From: Caccovivens sp964594865
Lineage (GTDB): Bacteria > Bacillota > Clostridia > Christensenellales > UBA1242
Direction: 5' to 3'
Assembly (NCBI GenBank): GCA_964594865.1
Contig: CAZQMZ010000003.1
Coordinates: forward strand, 27,244-91,243
Length of the DNA stretch: 64,000 nucleotides
Shown: positions 43,011-50,614 of the stretch, in pieces
Position numbering within the stretch: the first letter of the stretch is position 1
Layout: the number at the start of each line of letters is the position of its first letter
Made by a program: the position numbers and the translations under genes
Notes under the pieces: generated by a model
What the model was told of the DNA's origin: nothing
Database searches by the model: none
The model's input: the letters and a program-made list of their open reading frames with translations, nothing else

Positions 43011-43681
43011 TTTTCATCCCCACCAATTTTCTTTTTATCAAGTTCCAAAACACGCCTGATGATTTTGTATGCATCCTTTGAGTTTTTTCTCACTTCGACA
43101 TCACGCAAAATTGCACCAGACGAGTTCTGTTTTTGACGTTTATTGTTCTCTCTTTCAAGTTCATCACGCATTTTTTCAAAATCTTCACGCATAGATTTCA
43201 AATCTTCTTCAACTTCCTTGGTCAAGTCTATGGTGATTGGAACTTTAAATTTGTTTGAAAGTACATAAACCAAACTTATCATCCACGCAAAAGCAGCCAC
43301 ACCGATTGGACAATAAAGATAATAAGTTTCCAAAATCTCCACCATTTGTGCGTTGAAAACGGTGCAAAATATGAGATAGACAAACGACGCAGTCATCAAC
43401 CACGCCTTGACATATTTGCCAACATAATAATAATGCCCACCAAAAATACCCGTGAAAATGGCAAGCAAAATAAGTTTCCATCGCTTGACATCCTTTGGCA
43501 AATCTTTGGTGTAGATCACATAGTCATAATCAAAGTGAATCAACTTTTTCTTTGCCGCCTTGTTGGAAGCAAACTTCAAACGAGAAAAAACCAAATCGCA
43601 CTCTTCACATTTGGTTTGATTGGCAAGACAACTGTTTCCACAGCGCGGACATTTTTTGTATAATCTATTTTTTCGTTTCAC
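43007..43681 (-). CDS. zinc-ribbon and TM2-domain membrane protein
   Basis: A 224-residue protein. Residues 10-32 form a zinc ribbon (CPRCGNSCLANQTKCEECD). Residues 65-140 hold membrane helices of the TM2 domain type (LLAIFTGIFGGHYYYVGKYVKAWLM). The last 70 residues are a charged coiled coil (EEDLKSMREDFEKMRDELERE). The start is GTG: six bases upstream is the -10 box TAAAAT and there is no ribosome site. It overlaps mnmA by four bases. Function unknown; the coupling to mnmA may only be chance operon structure. Confidence 0.78.
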   Translation of the reverse strand: MKRKNRLYKKCPRCGNSCLANQTKCEECDLVFSRLKFASNKAAKKKLIHFDYDYVIYTKDLPKDVKRWKLILLAIFTGIFGGHYYYVGKYVKAWLMTASFVYLIFCTVFNAQMVEILETYYLYCPIGVAAFAWMISLVYVLSNKFKVPITIDLTKEVEEDLKSMREDFEKMRDELERENNKRQKQNSSGAILRDVEVRKNSKDAYKIIRRVLELDKKKIGGDEK

Positions 43682-43687
43682 TGAGTT

Positions 43688-43716
43688 ATTTTAAATAATT
43701 TTCAGCACATTGTCAA
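43688..43716 (-). promoter_or_regulatory. promoter giving a leaderless GTG-start mRNA
   Basis: On the minus strand: -35 TTGACA (43711-43716), 17-base spacer, -10 TAAAAT (43688-43693), six bases (AACTCA), then the GTG at 43681. No ribosome site. Confidence 0.72.
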
Positions 43717-43785
43717 GCGAACACACTGAAAAACATCGCAAGGCGCCCCCATATCGTAAGTCACTGCAATAAACAATCCACCTCA

Positions 43786-43850
43786 AATGCTTCACGCACA
43801 TAAAATTCACGCCACTATAAAAATTCACGCATAAAATTTTCACGCCACAT
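43786..43850. repeat. short tandem repeat at the cyclase stop
   Basis: Degenerate units related to ATAAAATTCACGCC occur three to four times (for example near 43800, 43817 and 43832). The last unit contains the stop codon of the cyclase gene. Confidence 0.55.
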
Positions 43851-45252
43851 CTTTCAATTTTTCAACCGCCTTGTTGAAATAGACAAATGAAGGTTTGTCG
43901 TCTGAAACAACACGAAGCACACTTTCAAGTTCTGTTTTTGCAAGTTCATAATTTTTTGAATTGTAAGCTCTCACACCGCTTTCAAATTTTCCCTTCATCT
44001 TTTTCAATTTTTCTCGCTTGTTTTTTTGATAATAATTCAAACTTTCATAAAGTGGCACCTGAGAGCCGTTCTCCAAAGAAAGTGCTCCGACAAAGCGATA
44101 AGCAAATTCGAAATTTTGCGGAAGTTCGTTGAGAGAGGACTTGGAAAGAATGAGTTTTGTGCCAATGAAAAGATTTATCTCTTCCATTTTGCTCGACAGA
44201 TTGACAACATCCGAGATTATTGTCGGGCTTTTGTGCTCATCTTCGCCAACAACTCCAAAAACAACCTCTCCCGTGTTTATGGAAATTCGAGCATCAATGT
44301 TTGTCTTTTTTGACTTATTCCTAACTTCAATCGCTTTCAAAATTGCGTGTGCACATTCAATGCCATTTTGTGGTTTCGAAAAGACTGCAACCACCCCGTC
44401 GCCGAGATATTTATCAATAAACCCGTCATATTTGCGGATAAGCGGTGCAACAACATTGAGATAGGAATTGATGTAATTGAAGTTCTCTTCCAAACTCAAA
44501 CTGTGACTCTCATTTGTCGGATTTCTCAAATCACAAAACAGTGTTGTCGCGATTTTTTTCACCTGCTTTCCAAGTTCAAGCTCTTCAATTCCGCTTTTAC
44601 CCATAAATTTTGTGAACTGTCTCGAAACAAACTTTTGCGCTTCCAAATTTGCCTTTCTAATTTTGTTTTCATTTTTCTTATAGTTGTAATTGATTTTGTT
44701 TAACGAATTTTCAATTCCCTTAAACTGTTTGCCACCGCCCACTTTGAAATCGTCTTCCTTGATTCGCCCGTCACCAAGTTTTTCTGTTGCCTTTTCCACT
44801 TTGGAAAGCGGACGACAAGAAAAAAGAAGAATGACAAAAACAACAACCAAATAAATCAAAGTCGCAAGCCCCGCCCAAAGAAGATTGTTATACGAATCTT
44901 CCGCCGTGGCGATGTTTAATGTGGAGCGAACCGACTCTGCAAGTGTGCCTGTCATATCTTTGACAGTGACGATATAGACCATGAAAGCGCCATAGACAAG
45001 GGTCAGTGGAGCAACTGAAAAGAAAATCGCATTTGAAAGACGTTGCGTTTTCAAAAACCTGAAAAATAGAATTGTTGAAAAAATGGCTGAAAGAATTTGA
45101 AGTGCAAGAGCAAGCCACGCAAGTGCTGTGAAGTCAAAAACAAAACCATCGCCTGTTGGAACAATCGCTGAAAAAAGATATTGCGCCAGGAAGATGTTTG
45201 CAACAAAAAGTGCAATTGTTATGACTGTCAAAATTTTTGTCGAGGTTCTCAT
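43840..45252 (-). CDS. membrane-bound class III adenylate cyclase
   Basis: About 470 residues. The N-terminal 160 hold roughly four membrane helices; a HAMP-like linker (SCRPLSKVEKATEKLGDG) follows, then the catalytic domain: FCDLRNP with the first metal Asp, DKYLGDGVVAVF with the second Asp and the purine-selecting Lys, and SDVVNLSSKMEEI where the transition-state Asn is kept but the usual Arg is Lys. The Lys/Asp pair fits ATP rather than GTP. A short helical tail ends the protein. Start uncertain: the ATG at 45252 is chosen because it directly precedes the first helix; another lies at 45288. Neither has a ribosome site. Confidence 0.82.
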   Translation of the reverse strand: MRTSTKILTVITIALFVANIFLAQYLFSAIVPTGDGFVFDFTALAWLALALQILSAIFSTILFFRFLKTQRLSNAIFFSVAPLTLVYGAFMVYIVTVKDMTGTLAESVRSTLNIATAEDSYNNLLWAGLATLIYLVVVFVILLFSCRPLSKVEKATEKLGDGRIKEDDFKVGGGKQFKGIENSLNKINYNYKKNENKIRKANLEAQKFVSRQFTKFMGKSGIEELELGKQVKKIATTLFCDLRNPTNESHSLSLEENFNYINSYLNVVAPLIRKYDGFIDKYLGDGVVAVFSKPQNGIECAHAILKAIEVRNKSKKTNIDARISINTGEVVFGVVGEDEHKSPTIISDVVNLSSKMEEINLFIGTKLILSKSSLNELPQNFEFAYRFVGALSLENGSQVPLYESLNYYQKNKREKLKKMKGKFESGVRAYNSKNYELAKTELESVLRVVSDDKPSFVYFNKAVEKLKDVA

Positions 45253-45365
45253 GCGCTTATTTTGGTGAAATAAAAAGCTTATATACATAAGAAATTTGTC
45301 GAATTTTGAAATTGTGATGTATATCTAAAAAAAATCCGTTCAAAATAATTCAAAAGGAGAAGTTT

Positions 45366-45815
45366 ATGGACGAAAAAGAAAAACTCACCGAATATCTCAA
45401 TGCAATCTATCAAAACACACGCACAGCCATTCAATCGATTGAAGACATCATCACAAAGACGGAAGATAAGAAATTGATTGAAGAGCTTGCCAAGGAAGAA
45501 GATGAATACACCTGCCTTGCCAAAGAGTGTGAGCAATTTGCAAAAGCGGAGAAAATTGAAGACATCAAAGACAACAATTGGATTGAAAAAGCAAAACTTT
45601 GGAGCGCAATCAACATGGGCACAATGCTGGACAAAACTTCGCGAAATATTGCTGAAATGATGCTTATTGGCACATTTATGGGCATCATCACTTGCATTAA
45701 AGATAAGGATGATCACAAAAACATTTCTGCCGAACTTGACGAAATCATTGACAAACTATATGAATTTGAGCGACACAACATCGACCGACTGCTTCCATTT
45801 TTGGAAGAAAAATAA
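45366..45815 (+). CDS. small helical-bundle protein, ferritin-like in pattern
   Basis: A 149-residue, highly charged, all-helical protein (YLNAIYQNTRTAIQSIEDII, LIEELAKEEDEYTCLAKECEQFA, SRNIAEMMLIGTFMGIITCI). The four-helix pattern with Glu residues at bundle positions resembles short proteins common in Clostridia and thought to be ferritin-like; the metal ligands are not obvious. No signal peptide. AAAAGGAG site. It is divergent from the cyclase gene. Function unknown. Confidence 0.75.
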   Translation: MDEKEKLTEYLNAIYQNTRTAIQSIEDIITKTEDKKLIEELAKEEDEYTCLAKECEQFAKAEKIEDIKDNNWIEKAKLWSAINMGTMLDKTSRNIAEMMLIGTFMGIITCIKDKDDHKNISAELDEIIDKLYEFERHNIDRLLPFLEEK

Positions 45816-45828
45816 GTTTTTGGAGTAG

Positions 45829-45868
45829 AGCTCTTTTCAAATGTATTTTTGGAAGAAGAGAGCTTTTT
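45829..45868 (+). terminator. terminator-like hairpin
   Basis: AGCTCTTTT and AAGAGAGCT arms (one mismatch) followed by five T, 14 bases after the stop of the 149-residue protein. Confidence 0.5.
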
Positions 45869-45910
45869 GGAAAGAATTTTTCAAAGGCAGTTTGGAAAAG
45901 AGTGAATTTT

Positions 45911-46765
45911 TTAAATGGTCTTAAATATGTCTTTGAGTTCGCAGTCATAGCCATAAGAAAGCGAAAGATTGACGACCATTTTTTCACTTATATTCACAAC
46001 CCGACCGTTTTCAAGCACAAGACAAAAAATATGTGTTTTTGAAGACTGCATTTTTGCAAGCAGGTCCTTGATTTTGACGTCCGGATTGACATAACAGACA
46101 GTTGGCTTCACAAAATTTTTTGTTTGTTTGCAAAATATGTTGATTTTCTCATATTTGGTGGAAAAGTTTAAATCAAGCACCCCCGTAATTAAAAAAAATG
46201 CAAACAGCAAATAAGTTGGATTGAAATTTTTGAAAACAAAAACCACAAACAAAACCATAAAAAAGACACTCAAAACAACATTATTCAAGATTGTGATTTT
46301 TTTCGCTCGCTTTTCGTCACAAAACTGCGAAAATGTTGCCACAAAAACCCGCCCACCATCAAGCGGATAGGCTGGCAAAAGGTTGAGAAGTGCCAAAATC
46401 ACTGAAATCTCAACAAAACTTGAAGTGAAAACATAGACATTTGGAAACAACCACCAAACGCCAACTGTCAGAAAACCTGAAAGGATGTTTGCAAACGGCC
46501 CAGCAAGCGCAATTTTGATTTCATGATGGAAGTCCAAATTTTGTTGAAAGTATGACAACGCAACGCCGTATGGCGAAAGCGAAAACCTTGAAAGAGCATA
46601 GCCCAAACGTTTGGCAGTCAAAAAATGCCCCAACTCATGGACAGCAACGGCAAGCACATAGGAAAGAGCTGACACCACTCCCACGCAGACAAACAGCCAT
46701 ATCCAAATGATGACGCTGACAGGATGAATAGAAAATTTTTTATCACATTTTTTCAAATTTTTCAT
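45911..46765 (-). CDS. SpoIVFB-like site-2 membrane metalloprotease
   Basis: A 284-residue intramembrane zinc protease. The metal motif is HELGHFLTAKRLG near residue 45 and the second ligand lies in LPAYPLDGGRVFVA near 140; about six helices surround them. The C-terminal 60 residues are CBS-like (VNPDVKIKDLLAKMQSSKTHIFCLV), as in SpoIVFB, the protease that matures pro-sigma-K. A SigK with a pro-sequence is encoded in this same window. Its ATG overlaps the stop of a 47-residue membrane protein gene (ATGA), so the two are translated together. Confidence 0.85.
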   Translation of the reverse strand: MKNLKKCDKKFSIHPVSVIIWIWLFVCVGVVSALSYVLAVAVHELGHFLTAKRLGYALSRFSLSPYGVALSYFQQNLDFHHEIKIALAGPFANILSGFLTVGVWWLFPNVYVFTSSFVEISVILALLNLLPAYPLDGGRVFVATFSQFCDEKRAKKITILNNVVLSVFFMVLFVVFVFKNFNPTYLLFAFFLITGVLDLNFSTKYEKINIFCKQTKNFVKPTVCYVNPDVKIKDLLAKMQSSKTHIFCLVLENGRVVNISEKMVVNLSLSYGYDCELKDIFKTI

Positions 46766-46905
46766 AGAAACACGCCAAGGCAGACCGCCACAACAATCAC
46801 CGTCATCACACAAGCGCACAAAGTGAAGACAAAGAACTTCAAAGAAAATCGATGCTTTAATTTTGTTTGATGATAGTTTTTGCCATATAACTTTTGCTTA
46901 TCCAT
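46762..46905 (-). CDS. 47-residue single-pass membrane protein coupled to the protease
   Basis: The protein starts MDKQKLYGKNYHQTKLKHRF, a basic cytosolic tail, then one hydrophobic helix (about residues 23-46, FFVFTLCACVMTVIVVAVC). A perfect TATAAT lies six bases before its ATG (46912-46917), with a weak -35 and no ribosome site, so it is probably the leaderless first gene of the unit. In Bacillus the gene before spoIVFB is spoIVFA, an inhibitor and anchor of the protease; this tiny protein takes that place but lacks the SpoIVFA periplasmic domain. A regulatory role is inferred only from position. Confidence 0.65.
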   Translation of the reverse strand: MDKQKLYGKNYHQTKLKHRFSLKFFVFTLCACVMTVIVVAVCLGVFL

Positions 46906-46961
46906 GAAAATATTATATGCACGAAAAAATGCAATAAAACAGGTCACATAAACTTATTAAA

Positions 46962-46987
46962 AAAAGGTGATAAATTTTTATCACCTT
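46962..46987 (-). terminator. scpAB terminator
   Basis: Perfect 11-bp arms (AAGGTGATAAA and TTTATCACCTT), with a T-run on the minus strand, three bases after the scpB stop. Confidence 0.88.
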
Positions 46988-46990
46988 CGT

Positions 46991-47665
46991 TCACGCACCA
47001 ACATCGGCACTGTCAATCGTCTGCAGGTTTTCTTCGTCTTTCAAGAAGTCTGGCAATTCTTCTTCATCAGGAAGTTTAAACTCGTTGTAAAGACTGTCGC
47101 TCTGTGGTGTCATCTCACCTTCTTCAATCACCTTAATTCTCTCCAAAAGTCCTTCATAATCAGGCAATTCTGCCAAATCGGTGAGATTAAATCTCTTTAA
47201 AAAGTTATCGGTCGTTCCAAAAAGAAGTGGCTTGCCAACTGCATCTTTGCGTCCCACCACTTCAATGACATTTTGGTCAAGAAGAATTTGAATGGCATAG
47301 TCGCAATTGTTGACGCCTCTTATCTCTTCAACTTCCAATTTTGTGACAGGTTGTTTATACGCGATGATGGCAAGCGTTTCAAGAGCCGCACGCGTCAATG
47401 ATTTTTCGCGGATAGGGTTCAGCACTTCGCTTATATAATCAGCATATTCTGGATTTGATGCAAGTTGCAATTTGTTTTTGTATGTGATGATGTGAATACC
47501 TTTTTCATCACAATATTCTTTTTTGAGTTCTTCCACCACCTTGTCAAGTTCTTTGTCTGTCAAATTCAATTTTTGAATGATGAAATCGCGTTCAATTCCC
47601 TCGCCTGCAACAAAAAGAATGGAAAGCACAATATCCTTTAAATTTTTCTTATTTTCCACGTTCAT
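46991..47665 (-). CDS. scpB: segregation and condensation protein B
   Basis: A 224-residue ScpB, the winged-helix dimer that joins ScpA and SMC in the condensin complex. Family features are KDIVLSILFVAGEGI at the start, NKLQLASNPEYADYI near residue 72, and the strongly conserved LTRAALETLAIIAYKQPVTKLEVEEIRGVNN near 93, then DAVGKPLLFGTTDNFLKRF. An acidic tail of about 50 residues ends the protein. The ATG at 47665 follows a GAGGGG site; a GTG two codons earlier is the alternative. The site lies in the end of scpA. Confidence 0.95.
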   Translation of the reverse strand: MNVENKKNLKDIVLSILFVAGEGIERDFIIQKLNLTDKELDKVVEELKKEYCDEKGIHIITYKNKLQLASNPEYADYISEVLNPIREKSLTRAALETLAIIAYKQPVTKLEVEEIRGVNNCDYAIQILLDQNVIEVVGRKDAVGKPLLFGTTDNFLKRFNLTDLAELPDYEGLLERIKVIEEGEMTPQSDSLYNEFKLPDEEELPDFLKDEENLQTIDSADVGA

Positions 47666-47667
47666 AC

Positions 47668-48456
47668 TCACCCCTCATTTGCCGTAATGACAATTTTTCC
47701 AAAAATACCGCTTTGAATGGCTTTGATTGTTTGCAATTTCAACAGTTCCAAAAGTGCCAAGAAAGTGTTTATCAATTCGCTTTTTGTCATGTCGTCATCA
47801 AACAATTCTTCAAACTCAAAGCGCTTTTTCTCTTTCGCAAAATTTCGAATGGAAATGATTTTTTCTGCCACAGTGAAACGATCTTTGATAATCTTTTTCG
47901 GTCCTTCATTTTTGATAACTTTTTTCATTTCTTCGCGTGCCATCAACTTTGCAAAAGCATCAAGCAGTTGGTCAAGCACCATGTCTTTGACGATGATCTT
48001 GACTTTTTCTGTTTCTTTCCCTGGTGCTCGATACATCTTGTTGACATCTTCAATCTCTTTCATGTTTTTGCTTGCTTCTTTGAAGAGTTCATATTCCTTC
48101 AAGCGACGCAAAAGCACCGCCTCTTCGTCTTCTTCATCCAAAACCTCTTCTTTTTCCACCGGCAAGATGCTCTTCGACTTGATTTCAATCAAGGTTGCCG
48201 CCACAGTGATGAACTCACTCGCCTTGTCCATGTCAACACTTTTGATGTCTTGCATATATTCAAGATATTGCTCTGTGATGTCAGCAAGTTTGACTGTGGT
48301 GATGTCAAGTTTTGCTTCTTTGATGAGATGCAACAAAAGATCAAGTGGGCCCTCAAAATTGTCCAACTTAAATCGATAGTTCCCCGACTCCAAAAGCATA
48401 TCTTGTTGTTCTTCACTTTCGGTTGATGTGACAAGCGAATCTTCTGTCGTTTCCAT
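47668..48456 (-). CDS. scpA: segregation and condensation protein A (kleisin)
   Basis: A 262-residue ScpA, the kleisin that bridges the SMC heads. The N-terminal kleisin segment is YRFKLDNFEGPLDLLLHLIKEAKLDI near residue 27, with ITEQYLEYM and SEFITVAATLIEIKSKSILP following, and the C-terminal winged helix contains TKSELINTFLALLELLKLQ. A TATAAT box ends eight bases before the ATG, with TTGCCT 18 bases upstream of it, so the leader is at most a couple of bases long. scpB follows directly. Confidence 0.95.
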   Translation of the reverse strand: METTEDSLVTSTESEEQQDMLLESGNYRFKLDNFEGPLDLLLHLIKEAKLDITTVKLADITEQYLEYMQDIKSVDMDKASEFITVAATLIEIKSKSILPVEKEEVLDEEDEEAVLLRRLKEYELFKEASKNMKEIEDVNKMYRAPGKETEKVKIIVKDMVLDQLLDAFAKLMAREEMKKVIKNEGPKKIIKDRFTVAEKIISIRNFAKEKKRFEFEELFDDDMTKSELINTFLALLELLKLQTIKAIQSGIFGKIVITANEG

Positions 48457-48506
48457 ACCTTGACATTATATCATCATTCACACAAGAAAGGCAAACAAAT
48501 TTCAAC

Positions 48507-48532
48507 AAAAAAAGGTGTGATTTGCACACCTT
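48507..48532 (-). terminator. carboxypeptidase gene terminator
   Basis: Perfect arms AAGGTGTG and CACACCTT with a T-run on the minus strand, about 24 bases after the stop of the D-Ala-D-Ala carboxypeptidase gene. Confidence 0.85.
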
Positions 48533-48555
48533 CATTTTGAATAAGTTTAATTCAA

Positions 48556-49737
48556 TCACCAATTCTCAACAATCTTTTGCGTTGTTTCAAACCAAGACAA
48601 ATGTTTGACATCTTCTCTCACAACAATTGGAATTCTTTTTATGATTTGTCCGTCTTTCGTGACCACAACTTCTCCAACTTTTTCGCCCGATTTGGTTGGC
48701 GCTTTGATTGTTTCTTGAACTTCCACGTTGACTTCATAGCCAAACGTTCCACCCTTTTTGACAACGGCAGAAAAGTCTTCTTCGGCAAAAACGTCGACAT
48801 TTTCCACCTTACCCTTGCTCACTTCAATATTTTGAATCGCAACTGAACTGTCCACCAATTTTTCACTTTCAAAATTTGCAAAACCATAGTTTAAAAGTGA
48901 AGCGCTTTCATTGAATCTTGTTGAACTGTTCGATGCACCAACAATGACCGAAATCAATCTCATGTCACCGCGTTTTGCAGAAGCCCCAAGACAACATCCC
49001 GCTTCGTTTGTCGAACCCGTCTTTCCGCCGTCGCAACCTTGATAATATCGAATAAGTCTGTTTGTGTTGACAAGTTCTGTTTTTCGACCAGACGGATGAA
49101 TAAGTTCGTCCATCCAAATTGTCGAATATTTGTGATATTGCTCATGCTTCAAAATCTCTTTCAAAACAATCGCGGTGTCCTTTGCGGAAGAATATTGTTC
49201 AGGTGCTGGCAAGCCAGTGCAATTGACGTAATTTGTGTCCTGCATTCCAAGTTCTTTTGCACGCTTGTTCATTCGATTGACAAAAGCTTTTTCATTGCCG
49301 TTAAAATATTCTGCAAGTGCAACCGAAGCATCGTTGGCGGAAGCTATGATCACCGATTTCAACAAGTCCTCAAAAGAATAGTCCACATAAGGATCAAGAA
49401 AGACTTGCGAGCCACCCATGCTCGACGCGTTTTCGGTTGTGGTGATCAGCGTGTCGAGAGAGATGTTGCCCGCGTCAAGCTCTTCAAGTGCAATCAAAAT
49501 GGTCATCAGTTTGACCATACTTGCAACAGGAAGATGCTCTGTTTCATCTTTGGCGAAGAGAATTTCTCCGCTGTCATATTCCACCAAAATAGCACTCTTG
49601 CTGGTCAAATCAACTTCTGAATTTGCGTATGCCTTTTGCACAAAACCTTGCATACTACCACAAAATATACCTAGTATGAGCATGCATACTACACCAAATA
49701 TTGAAATTTGCTTTAATATGTAATTTAATCGACTCAT
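48556..49737 (-). CDS. D-alanyl-D-alanine carboxypeptidase (DacF/PBP5 type)
   Basis: A 393-residue class C penicillin-binding protein that trims the terminal D-Ala of peptidoglycan stems. A signal peptide (about residues 1-38, ending KAYANS) is followed by the active site: S-x-x-K in VASMVKLM near 73, SAN in IIASANDAS near 134, and KTG in CDGGKTGSTNEAG near 236; the PBP5 C-terminal beta domain runs from about 290, and an amphipathic end (LSWFETTQKIVENW) could anchor it. AAAGGAG site. The DNA coding for signal residues of about 13-29 is a copy of the dispersed repeat. Confidence 0.94.
   Translation of the reverse strand: MSRLNYILKQISIFGVVCMLILGIFCGSMQGFVQKAYANSEVDLTSKSAILVEYDSGEILFAKDETEHLPVASMVKLMTILIALEELDAGNISLDTLITTTENASSMGGSQVFLDPYVDYSFEDLLKSVIIASANDASVALAEYFNGNEKAFVNRMNKRAKELGMQDTNYVNCTGLPAPEQYSSAKDTAIVLKEILKHEQYHKYSTIWMDELIHPSGRKTELVNTNRLIRYYQGCDGGKTGSTNEAGCCLGASAKRGDMRLISVIVGASNSSTRFNESASLLNYGFANFESEKLVDSSVAIQNIEVSKGKVENVDVFAEEDFSAVVKKGGTFGYEVNVEVQETIKAPTKSGEKVGEVVVTKDGQIIKRIPIVVREDVKHLSWFETTQKIVENW
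49649..49702 (-). repeat. dispersed hairpin repeat, copy F, inside a coding sequence
   Basis: On the minus strand it reads ATATTTGGTGTAGTATGCAT, then CTCATACTAGG, then TATATTTTGTGGTAGTATGC, matching copies C and E. It lies in frame in the carboxypeptidase gene and codes for the hydrophobic signal segment FGVVCMLILGIFCGSMQ. Confidence 0.8.
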
Positions 49738-49808
49738 TTCAAATTTCTCCTTTTGTATAGTTTTTTCAAAAGGAAAAAATTTATACTAGTTGAAAAAATA
49801 TATAAAAA

Positions 49809-50429
49809 TCAAATGACCATAATCACCCGACCACTCAAAAGCAAAAGAAGTGTTGTTTCTGTCAAGTTGATCAAAAGCAAAATCAAAAAGCCAATGAAAA
49901 CAAATATCAGCCGATTGCAATCTGCACCGCCAAATTTTTTGCAGTTGTGATTTATCTGCACCAAAATCAAATAGAACATCAACAACGCAAAGAGCGTCAC
50001 AACTTGGCAAGGCAAGATGATGACCACCGCTGTGAATGCCGAACCAATTCCATAAAAGATGAAAATCAATGCAAAATTGAGTCCAAAAAGATATGCGCGA
50101 TAGACAAACAAAAAAAGTGACAAAGGAAAGAGATATGGCGAAAAAGAAAGCGCAATCAAAACAAGAACATTGACAAGCAAAGAAAAACATCGCGAGCCAA
50201 AAGCCGAAGCGGATGCCACAAAGCCGGAATAAAAATCACTCAACGAAATCTCACGCAAGTTGCACAAATCGTTCAAATTGCTTCTTATCGCCACAAAAAC
50301 ACCTGTGGCAATTGCAATCAAAATGAATATTGTGGCAACAATGATCTTTGCCTTGTTTGCTTTCACAGAGTTGACACACGAAAATCTCAACCCGTTGATG
50401 AACGAGTGTGCTTTATATGACCTTATCAT
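49809..50429 (-). CDS. multi-pass membrane protein, possibly SpoIIM-like
   Basis: A 206-residue protein with about five membrane helices. The first (IIVATIFILIAIATGVFVAI) is followed by an extracytoplasmic loop, then helices including LFLFVYRAYLFGLNFALIFIF. Size and layout resemble SpoIIM, a sporulation protein of the engulfment machinery, but the similarity I can see is weak. No clear ribosome site; a TAATAA box lies eight bases before the ATG. It lies upstream of the carboxypeptidase gene with a 71-base gap. Confidence 0.55.
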   Translation of the reverse strand: MIRSYKAHSFINGLRFSCVNSVKANKAKIIVATIFILIAIATGVFVAIRSNLNDLCNLREISLSDFYSGFVASASAFGSRCFSLLVNVLVLIALSFSPYLFPLSLFLFVYRAYLFGLNFALIFIFYGIGSAFTAVVIILPCQVVTLFALLMFYLILVQINHNCKKFGGADCNRLIFVFIGFLILLLINLTETTLLLLLSGRVIMVI

Positions 50430-50614
50430 ATCTTATCTTATTAATGAAAATGAAAGATAAGAACATTTTGTTTCAAACCACCTTCTCTTGTCTTGCGAGA
50501 TTTCTCTTTTGACATTAATATTTTCCCCACCAATCATCCTTTCAAACAACAGTCATTTCAACCGAACGATTTGTTTTCTAACTGTTTTTTTTGAAAGAAA
50601 ATTATTTTTTGCTG

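Noticed and set aside
47713..48426. Two overlapping plus-strand frames over 220 codons
   Set aside because: Both are antisense of scpA, which is unmistakable.
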